In this document: piece after piece, positions 9,735 to 19,558 of the stretch
How positions within the stretch are numbered: position 1 is the first letter of the stretch
Layout of the letters: the number at the start of each line of letters is the position of its first letter
Assembly (NCBI RefSeq): GCF_014696615.1
Contig: NZ_JACJQJ010000038.1
Location: 1-64,000 of the forward strand
Origin: Nostoc linckia FACHB-104
GTDB taxonomy: Bacteria > Cyanobacteriota > Cyanobacteriia > Cyanobacteriales > Nostocaceae
Direction: 5' to 3'
Length of the DNA: 64,000 nucleotides
Made by a program: the position numbers and the translations under genes
Notes under the pieces: generated by a model
What the model saw: only the letters and a program-made list of their open reading frames with translations
The model's database searches: none
Told to the model about the DNA's origin: nothing

Positions 9735-12533
9735 ATGAACAATCAGGAACAAGACACTACTGCATCGGCATCTGAAGCAGCCTTTTTCTTTGAGCGATCG
9801 CTAGATTTGCTTTCGGTCATTGGTATGGATGGCTACTTTAAGCGGATCAACCCAGCATTTACTCAAATTCTCGGATACTCAAAAGCAGAATTGTTAGCCA
9901 GTCCTTTTCTGGATTTTGTGCATCCAGATGACCACTCTGTGACACTGGCAGAAATGGAGAAGTTAAAGGCAGGCGCACCCACCCTAAATTTTGAGAATCG
10001 TTACCGGACAAAGGATGGCCGCTATCGCTGGTGGGAATGGACAGCATCACCGGCGATTGATCAGGATGTAATCTACTGTGTTGCCCGTGATATTACTGAG
10101 CAAAAAGACACAGAAGCAGCCCTAGAACGCGCCAATCAGAAATTAGAACAACGCATTGCGGAACGGACTGCCCAGCTAGAACAGGTAAATGCCGCACTGC
10201 AGGAGAGTGAACAGCGCAATCAGCTAGCAATGGAAGTTGCCCGGATATTTACCTTTGAGTGGGAGCTACATACTGATATCGTTAAGCGATCGCCCCAATG
10301 TGGTGTAATTTTGGGGTTAACCTCAACAGAGGCAGAACTGGACACAGGAGCCAACTTTTTTCAGCGAGTTCATCTTGAGGATCGCGATCGCTTCATAGCA
10401 GTTTTAAAGGCACTGACACCTGAGAACAGCACTTACAAAACTACCTATCGAGTTGTACGCCCTGATGGACAAATCGTTACATTTGAAGAAAGCGCACGGG
10501 CGTTGTTTGACGAGCAGGGACAGTTAACCCGACTGATTGGGATAACGGCGGATGTGACAGAACGCCAGCGACTAGAAGCCGAATTACAGGAAATTCAGGC
10601 AACCTTACAACGCCAACTAGCTGAAATTGAAACTATCTACCAATCTGCCCCTATTGGGTTGAATGTTCTCGATCCAGACTTGCGCTTTGTGCGAATTAAC
10701 CAGCGATTGGCGGAAATCAATGGATTTTCCACAGAAGAACACATTGGGCGCACAATTCGCGAGTTACTACCTGACATCGCTGATACTGCCGAAGCGTTGC
10801 TGCGCCCCATCTTTGAAACCGGAGAACCGCTACTCAACGTCGAAATTCGCGGGGAAACTCCTGCACAACCAGGAATAGAGCGCGTCTGGTTAGAAAGCTT
10901 TTTACCATTGAAAGATGGCGATCGGGTAATTGGCATCAATACCGTTTGTCAAGAAATTACCGATCACAAACAGGTAGAAGAAGCCTTGCGTCGCTCGGAA
11001 GAACGCTATCGCACATTGTTTGAGACGATGGAAGACGGCTTTTGTGTGGTCGAAATGCTGTTTGATGAAAATACTACGCCAATTGATTATCGCTTTTTGG
11101 AAATTAACCCTGCATTTGAGCGAGAAACTGGACTGCAACAGGCAATTGGTAAAACAGCACGTCAACTGCTGCCCAATCTGGAAAAATTTTGGTTTGAAAC
11201 TTATGGCAGAGTTGCTCTCACGGGTGAACCGGTGCGCTTTGAAAATGGCTCTGATGCCATGAATCGCTGGTTTGAGGTTTATGCTTTTCCTATCGAAGGG
11301 CCAGAAAAACACAAAGTTGCTATCTTGTTTAAGAATATTAGCGATCGCAAAGCCATCGAAGCTCAAAGAGAAAAGTTACTTCAGCAAGAGCAAGCTGCAA
11401 GGGAAGCCGCAGAACGTGCCAACCGCATGAAAGATGAATTTCTTGCCATCCTTTCTCATGAACTGCGAACACCGCTGAACCCAATTTTGGGCTGGACAAA
11501 AATACTGCAATCACCAAAAATCACACCGGATAAGATTCAGTACGGTTTAAATACAATCGAGCGCAATGCTCAACAACAGGTGCAACTAATTGATGATCTC
11601 CTCGATATCTCTCGCATCATTCGTGGCAAACTCTCCCTGAGTTTTGCAGCGATTAATTTATCAGAGCCGATCGCCGCAGCTGTAGAAACCGTAAGTTTAG
11701 CAGCAGAAGCAAAAGCTATTCAGTTTGAGGTGTTGCTCGATCCAAAAGTAGGGTATGTCAAAGGGGATGCCAGCAGATTACAACAGGTAGTCTGGAATTT
11801 ACTCTCGAATGCGATTAAATTTACCCCCACAGGGGGGCGGGTAACAGTGCAACTTACCCGTGCTGATTGCTATGCTCAAATTCAAGTCATTGACACTGGC
11901 AATGGTATTAAACCAGAATTTTTGCCCCATGTGTTTGAGCTATTTCAACAACAGGACAGTTCTACCACCCGTGCCTTTGGGGGATTGGGTTTAGGACTGG
12001 CGATCGCGCGTCAGGTGGTGGAAGCCCACGGTGGTAAAATTGCTGTTGCTAGCGCAGGAGAAGGACTAGGGGCAACCTTTAGCGTACAGTTGCCGTTGAT
12101 GTCTGTATCAAATATCAATATTCTTGATTCCTGCAACAATCCCACGCTCAATTTAAAGGATCGGCGAGTGATAGTGGTAGATGATGAGCTAGATTCTCTG
12201 GAACTGGTTAAGGTGGTACTAGAAGAGGAAGGCGCAGTTGTGGAAGTAGTATCCTCTGCTACTAACGCTTTGCCAGTACTGATTCAAGCACCATTCGATT
12301 TGCTCATCAGCGATATTGGAATGCCAGAGATGGATGGTTACAACTTCATTCGTCAGATTCGCGCTTTACCACCTCAATTCAACCGAAATATTCCGGCGAT
12401 CGCCCTCACCGCCTATGCTGGTGAGGCAAATAAACTCAAAATTCTCGCCGCTGGATTTCAAGCACATTTAGCCAAACCGATTGAACCACAAAATTTGTTG
12501 GATGCGATCGCAGCTTTAATGATTTCAAATTAG
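9735..12533 (+). CDS. Multi-PAS hybrid sensor histidine kinase / response regulator
   Basis: About 932 residues, soluble. Order: four PAS/PAC modules (roughly 15-130, 165-280, 300-415, 430-545) separated by short coiled coils, HisKA with the phospho-accepting His of L-S-H-E-L-R-T-P-L-N-P at about 575, HATPase_c with N-box L-L-S-N-A-I-K-F and G-L-G-L-G-L-A-I-A, then a receiver domain with V-V-D-D-E-L and phospho-acceptor Asp in I-S-D-I-G-M-P-E-M-D-G at about 860. No membrane helix, so it senses an internal signal. The frame reaches a TTG at 9717, but ATG 9735 is the first ATG. No cognate regulator lies next to it. Confidence 0.93.
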   Translation: MNNQEQDTTASASEAAFFFERSLDLLSVIGMDGYFKRINPAFTQILGYSKAELLASPFLDFVHPDDHSVTLAEMEKLKAGAPTLNFENRYRTKDGRYRWWEWTASPAIDQDVIYCVARDITEQKDTEAALERANQKLEQRIAERTAQLEQVNAALQESEQRNQLAMEVARIFTFEWELHTDIVKRSPQCGVILGLTSTEAELDTGANFFQRVHLEDRDRFIAVLKALTPENSTYKTTYRVVRPDGQIVTFEESARALFDEQGQLTRLIGITADVTERQRLEAELQEIQATLQRQLAEIETIYQSAPIGLNVLDPDLRFVRINQRLAEINGFSTEEHIGRTIRELLPDIADTAEALLRPIFETGEPLLNVEIRGETPAQPGIERVWLESFLPLKDGDRVIGINTVCQEITDHKQVEEALRRSEERYRTLFETMEDGFCVVEMLFDENTTPIDYRFLEINPAFERETGLQQAIGKTARQLLPNLEKFWFETYGRVALTGEPVRFENGSDAMNRWFEVYAFPIEGPEKHKVAILFKNISDRKAIEAQREKLLQQEQAAREAAERANRMKDEFLAILSHELRTPLNPILGWTKILQSPKITPDKIQYGLNTIERNAQQQVQLIDDLLDISRIIRGKLSLSFAAINLSEPIAAAVETVSLAAEAKAIQFEVLLDPKVGYVKGDASRLQQVVWNLLSNAIKFTPTGGRVTVQLTRADCYAQIQVIDTGNGIKPEFLPHVFELFQQQDSSTTRAFGGLGLGLAIARQVVEAHGGKIAVASAGEGLGATFSVQLPLMSVSNINILDSCNNPTLNLKDRRVIVVDDELDSLELVKVVLEEEGAVVEVVSSATNALPVLIQAPFDLLISDIGMPEMDGYNFIRQIRALPPQFNRNIPAIALTAYAGEANKLKILAAGFQAHLAKPIEPQNLLDAIAALMISN

Positions 12534-12587
12534 CTCGTTAATACATGAGCACTAAATAATTAAAGATATTTCAAATAGGGTGGCACT

Positions 12588-13385
12588 ATGGGACAAATAA
12601 TTACACAGGTGGATGCTTTCACCAATACACCATTTGCAGGCAACCCTGCGGCTGTTTGTGTTTTACCAGCGCCGAAAAGCGATCGCTGGATGCAAAATGT
12701 AGCCCAGGAAATGAATTTATCGGAGACGGCTTTTCTCGTCAAGCAGGATGATGGCTTTAATCTGCGTTGGTTTACACCAACTGTAGAAGTACCCCTTTGT
12801 GGACATGCAACCTTAGCTAGTGCCCATGTACTTTGGTCTGAGGGACATTTATCATCCAATGAAGTTGCGCGTTTTTATACTAAAAGTGGTGTGTTGATTG
12901 CCAAAAACCTGGGTGAATGGATTGAGTTGGATTTTCCTGTTAATTATTCGCAACCTACTGATGCACCAGCGGAACTGTGTGAAGCTTTGGGTGTGGGTTG
13001 TAAATCCGTTTTACAAAATTCCCTCGGTTATTTGGTAGAAGTAGATTCTGAAGATTTGGTATGGCATATCCAGCCTAATTTTCAACAACTAAAAACTTTG
13101 CTAGTGTCGGATGTGATTGTTACTAGCCTGACTCACTGCAATTCCGACTATGATTTTGTTTCTCGCTTTTTTGCGCCTGGCTTGGGTATAAATGAAGACC
13201 CAGTTACTGGTGCGGCTCATTGCTGTCTTGCACCCTTCTGGCGCGATCGCTTAGGTAAGGATGAGTTTTTAGCTTATCAAGCATCCAGCCGTGGAGGAGT
13301 GGTAAAGGTGCGTTATCCAGGAGGCGATCGCGTCTTTTTAGCAGGACAAGCAGTTACTGTATTACGTGGGGAATTGTACAATTAA
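12588..13385 (+). CDS. PhzF-family isomerase-like protein
   Basis: 265 residues. N-terminal V-D-A-F-T-N-T-P-F-A-G-N-P-A-A-V-C-V-L, the general-acid Glu in M-N-L-S-E-T-A-F, R-W-F-T-P-T-V-E-V-P-L-C-G-H-A-T-L-A near 60-75 and the second-half G-I-N-E-D-P-V-T-G-A-A-H-C-C-L are the hallmarks of the two-lobed PhzF/DAP-epimerase fold. Family members isomerise small metabolites; the substrate here is unknown, and there are no phenazine genes nearby. AGGGTGG precedes the ATG. Confidence 0.92.
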   Translation: MGQIITQVDAFTNTPFAGNPAAVCVLPAPKSDRWMQNVAQEMNLSETAFLVKQDDGFNLRWFTPTVEVPLCGHATLASAHVLWSEGHLSSNEVARFYTKSGVLIAKNLGEWIELDFPVNYSQPTDAPAELCEALGVGCKSVLQNSLGYLVEVDSEDLVWHIQPNFQQLKTLLVSDVIVTSLTHCNSDYDFVSRFFAPGLGINEDPVTGAAHCCLAPFWRDRLGKDEFLAYQASSRGGVVKVRYPGGDRVFLAGQAVTVLRGELYN

Positions 13386-13530
13386 TTTTGATAAATTTAA
13401 TCACGAATTACCAAAGTAAAGTTCACAAATAATTACAATATACCTCTTGCATAAGTTTTGAGCATCAGCGTTTATCAAGTAATAACAAATTAATGTTATT
13501 GATGCTGACTGACTGATTGATATTGAGGCT

Positions 13531-14391
13531 ATGAAATTATTTTATTCCCATAAAAATGGTGAACTTTGGCGAGGAGATGCAATCGAGTGGCTGGGTAGTT
13601 TACATACAGAGTCGGTTGATTTAGTTATTGCCGACCCTCCATATAATATTAATAAAGCAGAGTGGGATACCTTTGCATCTCAGGAAGCTTATGTACAATG
13701 GTCTTTAACTTGGATTGAGCAAGTATCGAGAATTCTTAAACCAACGGGAAGTTTTTATATTTGTGGTTTTTCGGAAATATTAGCTGATATTAAATTACCA
13801 GCTTCGCGTTTTTTTCAAGGTTGTCGTTGGTTAATTTGGCATTACAAGAATAAGGCTAATTTATCCAATGACTGGGGGCGTTCCCATGAAAGTATTTTGC
13901 ATTTTCGCAAGTCAAAAAAATTTTATATGAATATAGATCATGTCCGAATTTTATATGGAGAACATACATTAAAATATCCATCTCATCCACAAGCTATCAC
14001 TAGCCAGTATGCAAATAATGGTAAGAATAATGGCAAAAATTGGTATCCACATTCAAAGGGTGCTAAACCTAGAGATGTGATAGAAATTCCTACAACTTGT
14101 AATGGAATGAATGAAAAAACTCTACATCCTACACAAAAACCAGAGGAATTAATCAGAAAATTTATTCTTGCTTCTTCTCAACGCCAAGATATTGTTATTG
14201 ACCCATTTTTAGGATCAGGTACTACAGCAGTAACGGCTGAACAATTAGGTAGAAAATGGTTAGGATGTGATATTAATGCTGAATATTTAGAGTTAGCTTA
14301 TCAAAGGATAAACAATGCCAATCACATGAGTGATGAAGAATGGTTTTGGTTTGATAGAAAAAATGAAGAACGCAGAAAAAAAATCAGGTAG
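13531..14391 (+). CDS. DNA methyltransferase, beta class (N6-adenine or N4-cytosine)
   Basis: 286 residues. Catalytic motif IV D-P-P-Y-N-I at 35-40 precedes the SAM-binding motif I D-P-F-L-G-S-G-T at 224-231, and H-P-T-Q-K-P lies just before it; this order defines the beta class. DPPY is more usual for adenine-N6 enzymes. No restriction endonuclease is adjacent, so it is probably a solitary methylase of the kind common in cyanobacteria. The target sequence cannot be read from the gene. GAGG lies directly upstream of the ATG. Confidence 0.92.
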   Translation: MKLFYSHKNGELWRGDAIEWLGSLHTESVDLVIADPPYNINKAEWDTFASQEAYVQWSLTWIEQVSRILKPTGSFYICGFSEILADIKLPASRFFQGCRWLIWHYKNKANLSNDWGRSHESILHFRKSKKFYMNIDHVRILYGEHTLKYPSHPQAITSQYANNGKNNGKNWYPHSKGAKPRDVIEIPTTCNGMNEKTLHPTQKPEELIRKFILASSQRQDIVIDPFLGSGTTAVTAEQLGRKWLGCDINAEYLELAYQRINNANHMSDEEWFWFDRKNEERRKKIR

Positions 14392-14430
14392 CAGTGATAG
14401 GTTAATTCAGAAATTGCATCTAATATATCA

Positions 14431-14617
14431 GGACTTACGCAACTGGTACACCAATCTTCTGGTTTAAGAGTCAACAGTCAAGGGGAGCCACTGCGGTCTT
14501 GGGGTTTCCCCAAGTAGAGCAAGTGGCGTTCAAGGGTCAAAAATTCAAGTTTTTTGGACTTTTGACTCTTGATTCTGGACAGCCTCAACGAAAAAAATGT
14601 GACACTTGCGTAAGTCC
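14431..14617. mobile_element. MITE-like inverted-repeat element
   Basis: Starts with GGACTTACGCAA (14431-14442) and ends with its exact complement TTGCGTAAGTCC (14606-14617); the similarity continues a few bases inward and outward. No transposase is encoded in its 187 bases; the interior has STRR-like AGTCAACAGTCAAGG words. It looks like a non-autonomous element mobilised in trans. An open frame crossing it (14499-14735) is not a convincing gene. Confidence 0.6.
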
Positions 14618-14789
14618 TAATATTTGCCATAATGATTCAAGTGTATTGAACGTTTCTATTGCAGCTAAAATTACTTCTAAAGTATTAATATTCTCTATAG
14701 CTGTCATTTATGGTCAGCATAGCCGCCTTATTTAACTACAATAATTCTGCGGCACAATAGTTAAAGCAGCCCTAATTTAATGTGCAAAA

Positions 14790-15239
14790 ATGCCACATAA
14801 ACACACACTTAGTATAAGTTCTATCCAATCGTGTAACTGGCCGATTGAACAATTACCGGGATTAAGCCAAGAAGAACAATCCCAATTGCAAAATTGTGGA
14901 ATTACAACCACAGGATTATTAGTGAAAAATGGCAAAACTTTAGAAGCAAGAGTGGCGTTAGCTAATAAATTACAGGTTCATCTTCAGTATGTAAACAAAT
15001 GGGTAGCCTTAGCTGATTTAGCGCGTATTCCCACTGTTGGCACACAATATTGTGGTTTATTGCTACACGCAGGTATTGGTTCTGTTGCACAATTGGCGCA
15101 GGTTCCAGCCCACCGATTACACAGACAAATTTTACGCTTGCAGGTAGCAACAATGCAGCGCCGGGATTTGTGCCCAGCAATTGAGTTAGTACAGCAGTGG
15201 AGTTATCAAGCGAGAACAGTACTGAGTGCTGAGTTCTGA
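14790..15239 (+). CDS. DUF4332-type helix-hairpin-helix protein
   Basis: 149 residues. Two helix-hairpin-helix-like segments are visible: L-P-G-L-S-Q-E-E-Q-S-Q-L-Q-N-C-G-I near 24-40 and L-A-R-I-P-T-V-G-T-Q-Y-C-G-L-L-L-H-A-G-I near 78-97, followed by V-A-Q-L-A-Q-V-P. This is the pattern of the DUF4332 family, widespread in cyanobacteria and thought to bind nucleic acid or protein partners; the role is not established. Soluble, no neighbours in an operon. Confidence 0.72.
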   Translation: MPHKHTLSISSIQSCNWPIEQLPGLSQEEQSQLQNCGITTTGLLVKNGKTLEARVALANKLQVHLQYVNKWVALADLARIPTVGTQYCGLLLHAGIGSVAQLAQVPAHRLHRQILRLQVATMQRRDLCPAIELVQQWSYQARTVLSAEF

Positions 15240-15299
15240 GTTCTGAATCTGTGAGTAAAAAATACTAGTTCCTAGTCCCCAGTCCCCAGTCGCCAGTCC

Positions 15300-15914
15300 C
15301 TATTCTTTCGCTAAAACTCCATTAAGAAAGATATCAGCAAGTCCTTCTGCCATTTGTTGCATTTCTTGGGGTGAGGCGTTTGGTTCCATGAGGGTATTGT
15401 TGGAAAAGCCTGCGATCGCGAACATTCCCAAGAATACCTTAGCAACCAGTTTGGCATCTGTTTGGCGATAAACGCCTTTATCCATAGCGGTTTGGAAGAA
15501 AGCCTCAGCAACATCCGTCATTTTCTCAATCACATCCAATTGAATGCGATCGCGCAAGTCTGGATGAAACTGCACTTCCATAAAACAGACTCGCATTAAA
15601 TCAACATTTTTGTGTAAATTCCACATCCGACGGCGCATTACCTGAGCAACCGCTTTATAGCTTCCCATTTCGCTCAATTCTGTGAGTAAATCTGTAAGAA
15701 TATCTACCCAGCCGCCAGTTGCCACTTCTACCAAAATTGCTTTTTTATTAGGAAAATGACGAAACAAGGTGCCTTCAGCCACACCAGCTGCCTGTGCTAA
15801 GTCGCGGGTAGTAGTACCATCAAAGCCTTGGGAGGCAAACAATTTTTGTGCCGCTTGTAAAATACGGGTACGTGTTTGCGCTTCTGAGGGGGGAGAAGAA
15901 TTAAAGACTCGCAT
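15300..15914 (-). CDS. TetR/AcrR-family transcriptional regulator
   Basis: 204 residues. N-terminal HTH (residues about 13-60): R-T-R-I-L-Q-A-A-Q-K-L-F-A-S-Q-G-F-D-G-T-T and D-L-A-Q-A-A-G-V-A-E-G-T-L-F-R-H-F-P-N-K, typical TetR. The C-terminal ligand domain is unspecific. It is flanked by oppositely oriented genes, so its target is not obvious. An STRR (CCAGTCCCCAGTC) sits directly after its stop codon. Confidence 0.9.
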   Translation of the reverse strand: MRVFNSSPPSEAQTRTRILQAAQKLFASQGFDGTTTRDLAQAAGVAEGTLFRHFPNKKAILVEVATGGWVDILTDLLTELSEMGSYKAVAQVMRRRMWNLHKNVDLMRVCFMEVQFHPDLRDRIQLDVIEKMTDVAEAFFQTAMDKGVYRQTDAKLVAKVFLGMFAIAGFSNNTLMEPNASPQEMQQMAEGLADIFLNGVLAKE

Positions 15915-16345
15915 AGTAGTTATTGTTAATTTTCCGGAACATGACTTGTAGCATTATTGTCTAACGTCAAGTACAAAAATTACAGAAAGCTTAATACAAG
16001 ATTAACGCTCTGTTGCTCAATCAGCCTGTCTCTTAGGTATTAAACAATTAGTAGTTCATAGTTCGTAATTAATAATTCGTAATCATGTGATGTCAATTCA
16101 TCTAGAAAATATGAAATTACTCGTTAAGCTAGGCAAAAGTCAACAGTTTACAGGGAGGAGTTCTCAATAATTTAGGGCTGTTATCTGTGACAAAGACTGT
16201 TTTAATAAACGAGGATATCACTTCAAATTTAATTACGAATTACGAATTAGTAATTACGAATTATGATGAAACTTTGCTTTAATTACCGCTTATGAATCAA
16301 CCCAGTTACTTGCCAGCAATTTTATATTTACCAAAGAAGGTATCT
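15915..16345. other. Gap between TetR gene and M16 peptidase gene
   Basis: About 430 bases carrying divergent promoters and dispersed repeat words: repeated AATTACGAATTA/TAGTAATTACGAATTATG near 16225-16263. No gene seen. Confidence 0.4.
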
Positions 16346-17917
16346 ATGATACTTTATCGCCTGTTTGCTACTTTATTAGCGCTGACTATGCTCTGGAGTA
16401 GCGTGCTACCAGAAGTTGCTTTAGCTCAAACTCAAACAGCACCTCCAGCGCCAAGAGTACAGCCGCCTAGCAAAACTCCAAGTTCGATTCAACCTTATTT
16501 GGATCGCGTAATTAAGCAGTTGACGGAGTTTCGCCTAGATAATGGGCTAAAGTTCATTGTTTTAGAACGGCATCAAGCACCTGTAGTTTCCTTTCTTACC
16601 TACGCCGATGTGGGTGGCGTGGATGAGCCAGATGGAAAAACAGGTGTAGCGCACTTTTTAGAGCATTTGGCTTTCAAAGGCACCAAACGCATTGGTACAA
16701 CAGACTACAATGCTGAGAAACCATTATTAGAGCGCTTGGAACAGTTAGATGCTCAAATTAGAGCCGCGAAAGCTGAGGGTAAAAAAGATGAACTTGCCAA
16801 GCTGCAAGCCGAGTTTGAGCAAGTAGAATCGCAAGCAACCAAGCTCTCCAAGCAAAATGAAATGGGCAGAATTGTCGAACAAGCGGGAGGTGTGGGTTTA
16901 AATGCCAATACTTCCACGGAGGCGACTCGTTATTTTTATAGCTTCCCTGCCAATAAATTAGAACTGTGGATGTCTCTAGAATCAGAGCGATTTTTGGAAC
17001 CTGTACTCAGTCGCGAGTTTTATAAAGAAAAAGAGGTGATTTTAGAAGAACGGCGTTTACGGGTAGAAAATTCACCTATCGGCTTGATGATCGAAAAGTT
17101 TATCGATGCAGCCTATAAAGTCCATCCCTACAGACGACCGGTAATTGGCTATGACCAAGATATCCGCAATTTGACACCTGAAGATGTGCAAAAGTTCTTT
17201 AACACTTACTATGTACCCAGCAATTTAGCGATCGCAGTTGTGGGTGATGTGAACCCAGCAGAAGTAAAAAGACTGGCACAAATTTACTTTGGACGTTTCC
17301 CTGCAAAACCCAAAGCGGTTGAGCAAATCCCCACAGAACCAACACAAAAACAAACGCGAGAGGTAACTGTACAACTACCTTCGCAACCTTGGTACTTAGA
17401 AGGTTATCATCGTCCAGCAATTACCCATCCCGATAATGCTGTCTATGAAATCATCGCTAGTTTATTGAGTAATGGGCGGACTTCGCGGTTGTATAAATCT
17501 TTGGTAGAACAGCAGCGTGTAGCGTTGACTGCCCAAGGTTTTAGCGGATTTCCTGGCGATAAATACCCAAACCTGATGTTATTTTATGCTCTGACAGCGC
17601 CTGGTCATACAGTTGATGAATTAGCAGCGGCTTTACGAACAGAAATTGAGAAATTGAAAACTGAGCCTGTAACAGATGCAGAATTGCAGCGTGTGAAAAC
17701 CCAAGCTAGAGCCGATTTGTTGCGTACCCTCGATTCTAATATGGGAATGGCGCAGCAATTGTTGGAATATGAGGTGAAAACTGGCTCTTGGCGGAATTTG
17801 TTTAAGCAGTTGGATCAAATTGCGGCGGTAAAGACTGCTGATATTCAACGTGTAGCGAAAGCATCGTTTACAGCCGAAAATCGCACAATTGGCAAGTTGT
17901 TATCAAAGCAGGGATAA
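16346..17917 (+). CDS. M16-family zinc peptidase, catalytic subunit
   Basis: About 523 residues from ATG 16346, which is chosen over the ATG 54 bases upstream because AAGAAGG lies six bases before it and the protein then begins with a clean signal peptide ending at V-A-L-A-Q. The inverted zinc motif H-F-L-E-H is at about 103-107, with the distal Glu expected in the following helix region (N-T-S-T-E-A). The peptidase_M16 N and C domains are both present. An unusual charged insert (L-E-Q-L-D-A-Q-I-R-A-A-K) lies between motif and distal ligand. Exported to periplasm or thylakoid lumen. The next gene encodes a paralogue lacking the motif, so the two probably form a heterodimeric protease. Confidence 0.93.
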   Translation: MILYRLFATLLALTMLWSSVLPEVALAQTQTAPPAPRVQPPSKTPSSIQPYLDRVIKQLTEFRLDNGLKFIVLERHQAPVVSFLTYADVGGVDEPDGKTGVAHFLEHLAFKGTKRIGTTDYNAEKPLLERLEQLDAQIRAAKAEGKKDELAKLQAEFEQVESQATKLSKQNEMGRIVEQAGGVGLNANTSTEATRYFYSFPANKLELWMSLESERFLEPVLSREFYKEKEVILEERRLRVENSPIGLMIEKFIDAAYKVHPYRRPVIGYDQDIRNLTPEDVQKFFNTYYVPSNLAIAVVGDVNPAEVKRLAQIYFGRFPAKPKAVEQIPTEPTQKQTREVTVQLPSQPWYLEGYHRPAITHPDNAVYEIIASLLSNGRTSRLYKSLVEQQRVALTAQGFSGFPGDKYPNLMLFYALTAPGHTVDELAAALRTEIEKLKTEPVTDAELQRVKTQARADLLRTLDSNMGMAQQLLEYEVKTGSWRNLFKQLDQIAAVKTADIQRVAKASFTAENRTIGKLLSKQG

Positions 17918-17949
17918 GAAACTAACCGCAAAAGACGCGAAGGGAAAAA

Positions 17950-19479
17950 ATGAAGAAAAATATACATAGGTATCAGGTAAAGGGTAAAAAACAAGTGGCG
18001 TTCAAAATCCCAAATGGTAAGAAGTTCATTTCTGCTTTGGTAATTGCTTTTGCCTTTGTACTTTTTACTTTTAACTTTTCTCAGGCGGCGACAGCAGCAG
18101 CCAAGCATTACACAGAGTTACAGCTACCGCCATTACCTGAGATTAAGTTACCCAAGTATGAACGCTTTGTAATGCAAAATGGCATGGTTGTCTATTTAAT
18201 GGAGGATCACGAGTTACCATTAGTAGGCGGTACAGCTTTGGTGCGGACAGGAAGCCGCTTAGAACCTGCAGATAAAGTTGGCTTGGCTGACTTTACAGGT
18301 GAGGTAATGCGAACTGGCGGAACTAAGAAGCATTCGGCTGATGAACTCAACGAATTGTTGGAACAACGCGCCGCATCAGTAGAAACTGGGATTGGTGAAA
18401 CTTCTGGTAGTGCTAGCTTTGAAGCACTGACGGAAGATTTAGAAACAGTGTTTGGGTTATTTACTGAGGTGCTGCGAGAGCCAGTATTTGCCCAAGAAAA
18501 GTTAGAATTGGCGAAGACACAAGAGAAGGGTAGTATTGCTCGCCGCAATGATAATCCCAATTCTATAGCTGGTCGAGAATTTCGCAAATTAATCTATGGG
18601 AAAGATAGCCCCTATGCTCGCACCACAGAGTATGCAACTATCGATAAGATTTCCCGTGAGGATTTGGTGAAATTTTATCAGCAATATTTCTACCCGAATA
18701 ATATAATTTTGGGCATTATAGGTGATTTTGACCCGAAGAAAATGCGATCGCTCATTCAAGCAAAATTAGGCGATTGGAAATCTAACCCTAAACTAGCTAA
18801 ACCCCAATTACCGCAAGTATCCCAAGCGAATACTAACGGAGTATTTTTTGTCAATCAACCGCAATTAACCCAAAGTAATATTTACATAGGGCATTTGGGA
18901 GGAAAGCTAGACAGTGTAGACTATCCAGCTTTGGATGTAGTCAATGGGGTATTGAATGGCTTTGGCGGACGCTTATTTAATGAAGTGCGATCGCGTCAAG
19001 GTTTAGCTTATTCAGTATACGGTCAATGGAGTCCCCGTTACGATTATCCCGGAGTTTTCATTGCTGGAGGACAAACGCGATCGCAAACTACTGTGCAGTT
19101 CGTGAAATCTCTACAAGCTGAAATTAAGCGCCTGCAAACTCAAAGAGTCACCCCACAAGAATTAGCTTTTGCGAAGGAATCTACACTCAATTCTTTTGTT
19201 TTCAACTTTGAAGATCCCAATCAAACTATCTCGCGGTTGATGCGATATGAATATTACAGCTATCCTGCTGATTTCTTATTTCGCTATCAAAAAGCAGTCG
19301 CAGCCACAACTACCGCCGATGTACAACGAGTAGCAAGAAAATACCTCAAACCAGAAAATTTAGTAACTCTGGTTGTGGGAAATCAAACTGCTATTCAACC
19401 GCCATTGACACAACTAGCAAAGCAAGTAACACCTATTGACGTAACGATTCCCCCTGCACAACCACAAGCCAAAAACTAG
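17950..19479 (+). CDS. M16-family peptidase-like protein, non-catalytic partner
   Basis: 509 residues, 32 bases after the catalytic paralogue, so clearly co-transcribed. An N-terminal hydrophobic segment (residues about 25-50) ends at S-Q-A-A, a signal peptide. The peptidase_M16 fold is intact, but where H-x-x-E-H should be it has A-D-F-T-G-E-V-M-R-T-G-G-T, so no zinc can be bound. The R/Y pair motif typical of inactive partners is suggested by G-F-G-G-R-L-F-N-E-V-R-S-R-Q-G-L-A-Y. Known bacterial M16 heterodimers pair one active and one inactive subunit, which fits. AAGGG precedes the ATG. Confidence 0.92.
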   Translation: MKKNIHRYQVKGKKQVAFKIPNGKKFISALVIAFAFVLFTFNFSQAATAAAKHYTELQLPPLPEIKLPKYERFVMQNGMVVYLMEDHELPLVGGTALVRTGSRLEPADKVGLADFTGEVMRTGGTKKHSADELNELLEQRAASVETGIGETSGSASFEALTEDLETVFGLFTEVLREPVFAQEKLELAKTQEKGSIARRNDNPNSIAGREFRKLIYGKDSPYARTTEYATIDKISREDLVKFYQQYFYPNNIILGIIGDFDPKKMRSLIQAKLGDWKSNPKLAKPQLPQVSQANTNGVFFVNQPQLTQSNIYIGHLGGKLDSVDYPALDVVNGVLNGFGGRLFNEVRSRQGLAYSVYGQWSPRYDYPGVFIAGGQTRSQTTVQFVKSLQAEIKRLQTQRVTPQELAFAKESTLNSFVFNFEDPNQTISRLMRYEYYSYPADFLFRYQKAVAATTTADVQRVARKYLKPENLVTLVVGNQTAIQPPLTQLAKQVTPIDVTIPPAQPQAKN

Positions 19480-19558
19480 CATCCTACTGTACATTTCATT
19501 TGATAATATTTGCGAATCTGCTGTAAGCAGATTGCACGTTGGTGAGGTACAGATAATT

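Noticed and set aside
14499-14735. Open frame of 78 codons on the plus strand
   Set aside because: It runs across the right end of an inverted-repeat element and through STRR words, without a ribosome-binding site.
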